A DNA stretch of 13,903 nt from Bifidobacterium breve (GTDB lineage: Bacteria; Actinomycetota; Actinomycetes; S36-B12), in the NCBI GenBank assembly GCA_945870085.1, contig CAMBQX010000028.1:1-13903 (forward strand). Direction: 5' to 3'. The notes under the pieces were generated by a model. That model was not told where the DNA came from. It did not search any database and saw only the letters and a program-made list of their open reading frames with translations. How positions within the stretch are numbered: position 1 is the stretch's first letter; every line of letters begins with the position of its first letter. A program made the translations under genes and the position numbers. This document shows positions 13,008-13,903 of the stretch, one piece after another.

Positions 13008-13903
13008 GTGGCAAATACCGTGTTGCAGGTTGAGAACCTTGTTATCCGTTACGGCTCCATTTCGGCGGTCGATGACATCTCCTTTTCGGTGACCGCCGGC
13101 CAGGTAACCGCCTTGGTTGGGCCAAATGGTGCCGGGAAAACCTCCACGGTTGAGGTGTGCACCGGGCTGCGGGCGGCAACCAGTGGTTCGGTGGCCCTAT
13201 TTGGCCGGCCACCGGCTGATGCAGCCTCACGCTCTCGGATCGGCGTCATGCTGCAAGCGGGTGGCTTGTACCCGACCGCCAAGCCATTGGAATGGCTCAC
13301 CTACTTGGCGAAACTGTATCCAGATCCGGCCGACCCGATCACCTTGCTCACGGCCCTTGGCATCGACCCGGCAACCAAAACCACGACCCGGCGGCTCTCT
13401 GGCGGTGAGCAGCAGCGGGTCAAGCTTGCGTCTGCGTTGTTGCCCAATCCAGAATTGCTTTTCTTGGACGAACCCACCGCCGGGCTAGACCCCGCGGCCC
13501 GCCGCGATCTACTGGCCGCATTGGGTGCCTTGCGCGACCTTGGCACAGCCATTGTCTTAACGACCCATCAACTGGGTGACGTCGAAGAAATCGCTGACTT
13601 CGTACTTGTGATGGTGGCTGGAAAAATCGTGGCCAGCGGCACCGTCGCCGCCTTACCCGGTGCCACTGATATCACCTCATTTCGGACCACCAGCGGCCTT
13701 GATCTAAATGGGCTAACCAGCGCACTTGGCGCTCAATTTCAGGTGGTGGAAATAAAGCCCGGGCAATACGAAGTTCGAGGTCAAGCTTCACCGCAACTCT
13801 TGGCCGACATCACTAAGTGGTGCGCCGCGACCGGGATTCAAGCCACTGAAATTAGATCTGGCGGACGCACCCTAGAGGACATCGTCATCGCAGCCACGGA
13901 GGG
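13008..13903 (+). CDS. ABC transporter ATP-binding protein, partial at the right edge
   Basis: Open from a GTG at 13008 to the window end (298 codons, no stop). It shows Walker A GPNGAGKTS (about 40-48), the Q-loop in GVMLQAGGLYP, the signature LSGGEQQR (about 127-134), Walker B LLFLDEPTAGLD (about 146-157) and the switch His in TTHQLGD. There is a C-terminal extension after about residue 210, ending in RTLEDIVIAATEG, as in DrrA/CcmA-type ATPases that work with ABC-2 permeases. It is nearly complete, and a permease gene probably follows outside the window. In M. tuberculosis the counterpart beside sufR (Rv1458c) is followed by a permease and a CtaA-like protein, from memory. It has no ribosome site, and a TATGAT element lies 6 bases upstream. 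A second GTG at 13020 is a weaker alternative start. Confidence 0.9.
   Translation, partial: MANTVLQVENLVIRYGSISAVDDISFSVTAGQVTALVGPNGAGKTSTVEVCTGLRAATSGSVALFGRPPADAASRSRIGVMLQAGGLYPTAKPLEWLTYLAKLYPDPADPITLLTALGIDPATKTTTRRLSGGEQQRVKLASALLPNPELLFLDEPTAGLDPAARRDLLAALGALRDLGTAIVLTTHQLGDVEEIADFVLVMVAGKIVASGTVAALPGATDITSFRTTSGLDLNGLTSALGAQFQVVEIKPGQYEVRGQASPQLLADITKWCAATGIQATEIRSGGRTLEDIVIAATE
13027..13039. other. Perfect inverted repeat in the sufR upstream region
   Basis: AGGTT-gag-AACCT is a perfect 5-bp inverted repeat with a 3-base spacer, about 30 bp upstream of the sufR start and inside the first codons of the divergent ABC gene. The sufR promoter must lie about here, so it could be an operator. 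It could also be coding-sequence coincidence. Confidence 0.3.

Noticed and set aside
13008..13903. Lipopolysaccharide, drug or nodulation export role for the right-edge ATPase
   Set aside because: The ATPase sequence does not reveal substrate, and the permease lies outside the window.

Overview
The window reads as chromosomal housekeeping DNA from an actinobacterium. Three things point there: the SUF iron-sulfur operon has the actinobacterial layout (a DeoR/ArsR-like SufR, then SufB, SufD, SufC, SufS, SufU and a DUF59 protein); a DUF3099 gene is present; and, from memory, the neighbourhood resembles the Mycobacterium tuberculosis Rv1458c-Rv1473 region (an ABC ATPase divergent from sufR, the suf genes, then a crotonase and an ABC-F gene). 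Base composition looks moderate, by eye somewhere in the 50s percent GC. That is low for a soil actinomycete and would fit a small-genome aquatic lineage, but this is only an inference.

Left part (1-2106): a minus-strand cluster of dodecin, a TMEM175-like channel and the first 15 codons of a FabG-type reductase runs off the left edge, with stop and start codons overlapping at both junctions. Divergent from it on the plus strand are a DUF3099 membrane protein and a SURF1 cytochrome oxidase assembly factor. SURF1 converges on an ABC exporter with 15 bp between them.

Middle (2122-6407, minus): an ABC-F ATPase, a crotonase-fold protein and a full-length type I ABC exporter are packed head to tail, 6 and 2 bp apart. 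They probably form one transcription unit that begins in the 52 bp after the suf operon.

Right part (6460-12996, minus): the complete suf operon in transcription order sufR, sufB, sufD, a Rieske ferredoxin, sufC, sufS, sufU, sufT. Most junctions overlap. SufS removes sulfur from cysteine, SufU carries it, SufB-SufC-SufD build the cluster, SufT helps maturation, and SufR senses cluster status and represses. At the right edge (13008 to the end, plus strand) an ABC transporter ATPase starts only 11 bp from sufR and runs off the window.

I see no dramatic new system. The observations most worth following are: a -10-like TANNNT exactly 6 or 7 bases before four start codons that have no Shine-Dalgarno sequence (leaderless mRNAs); the extremely tight sufR/ABC divergent junction; a 15-bp tandem repeat making up the C-terminal tail of SufR; a Rieske protein inside the suf operon; a crotonase lacking one of the two catalytic glutamates; and the dodecin/TMEM175/fabG coupling.
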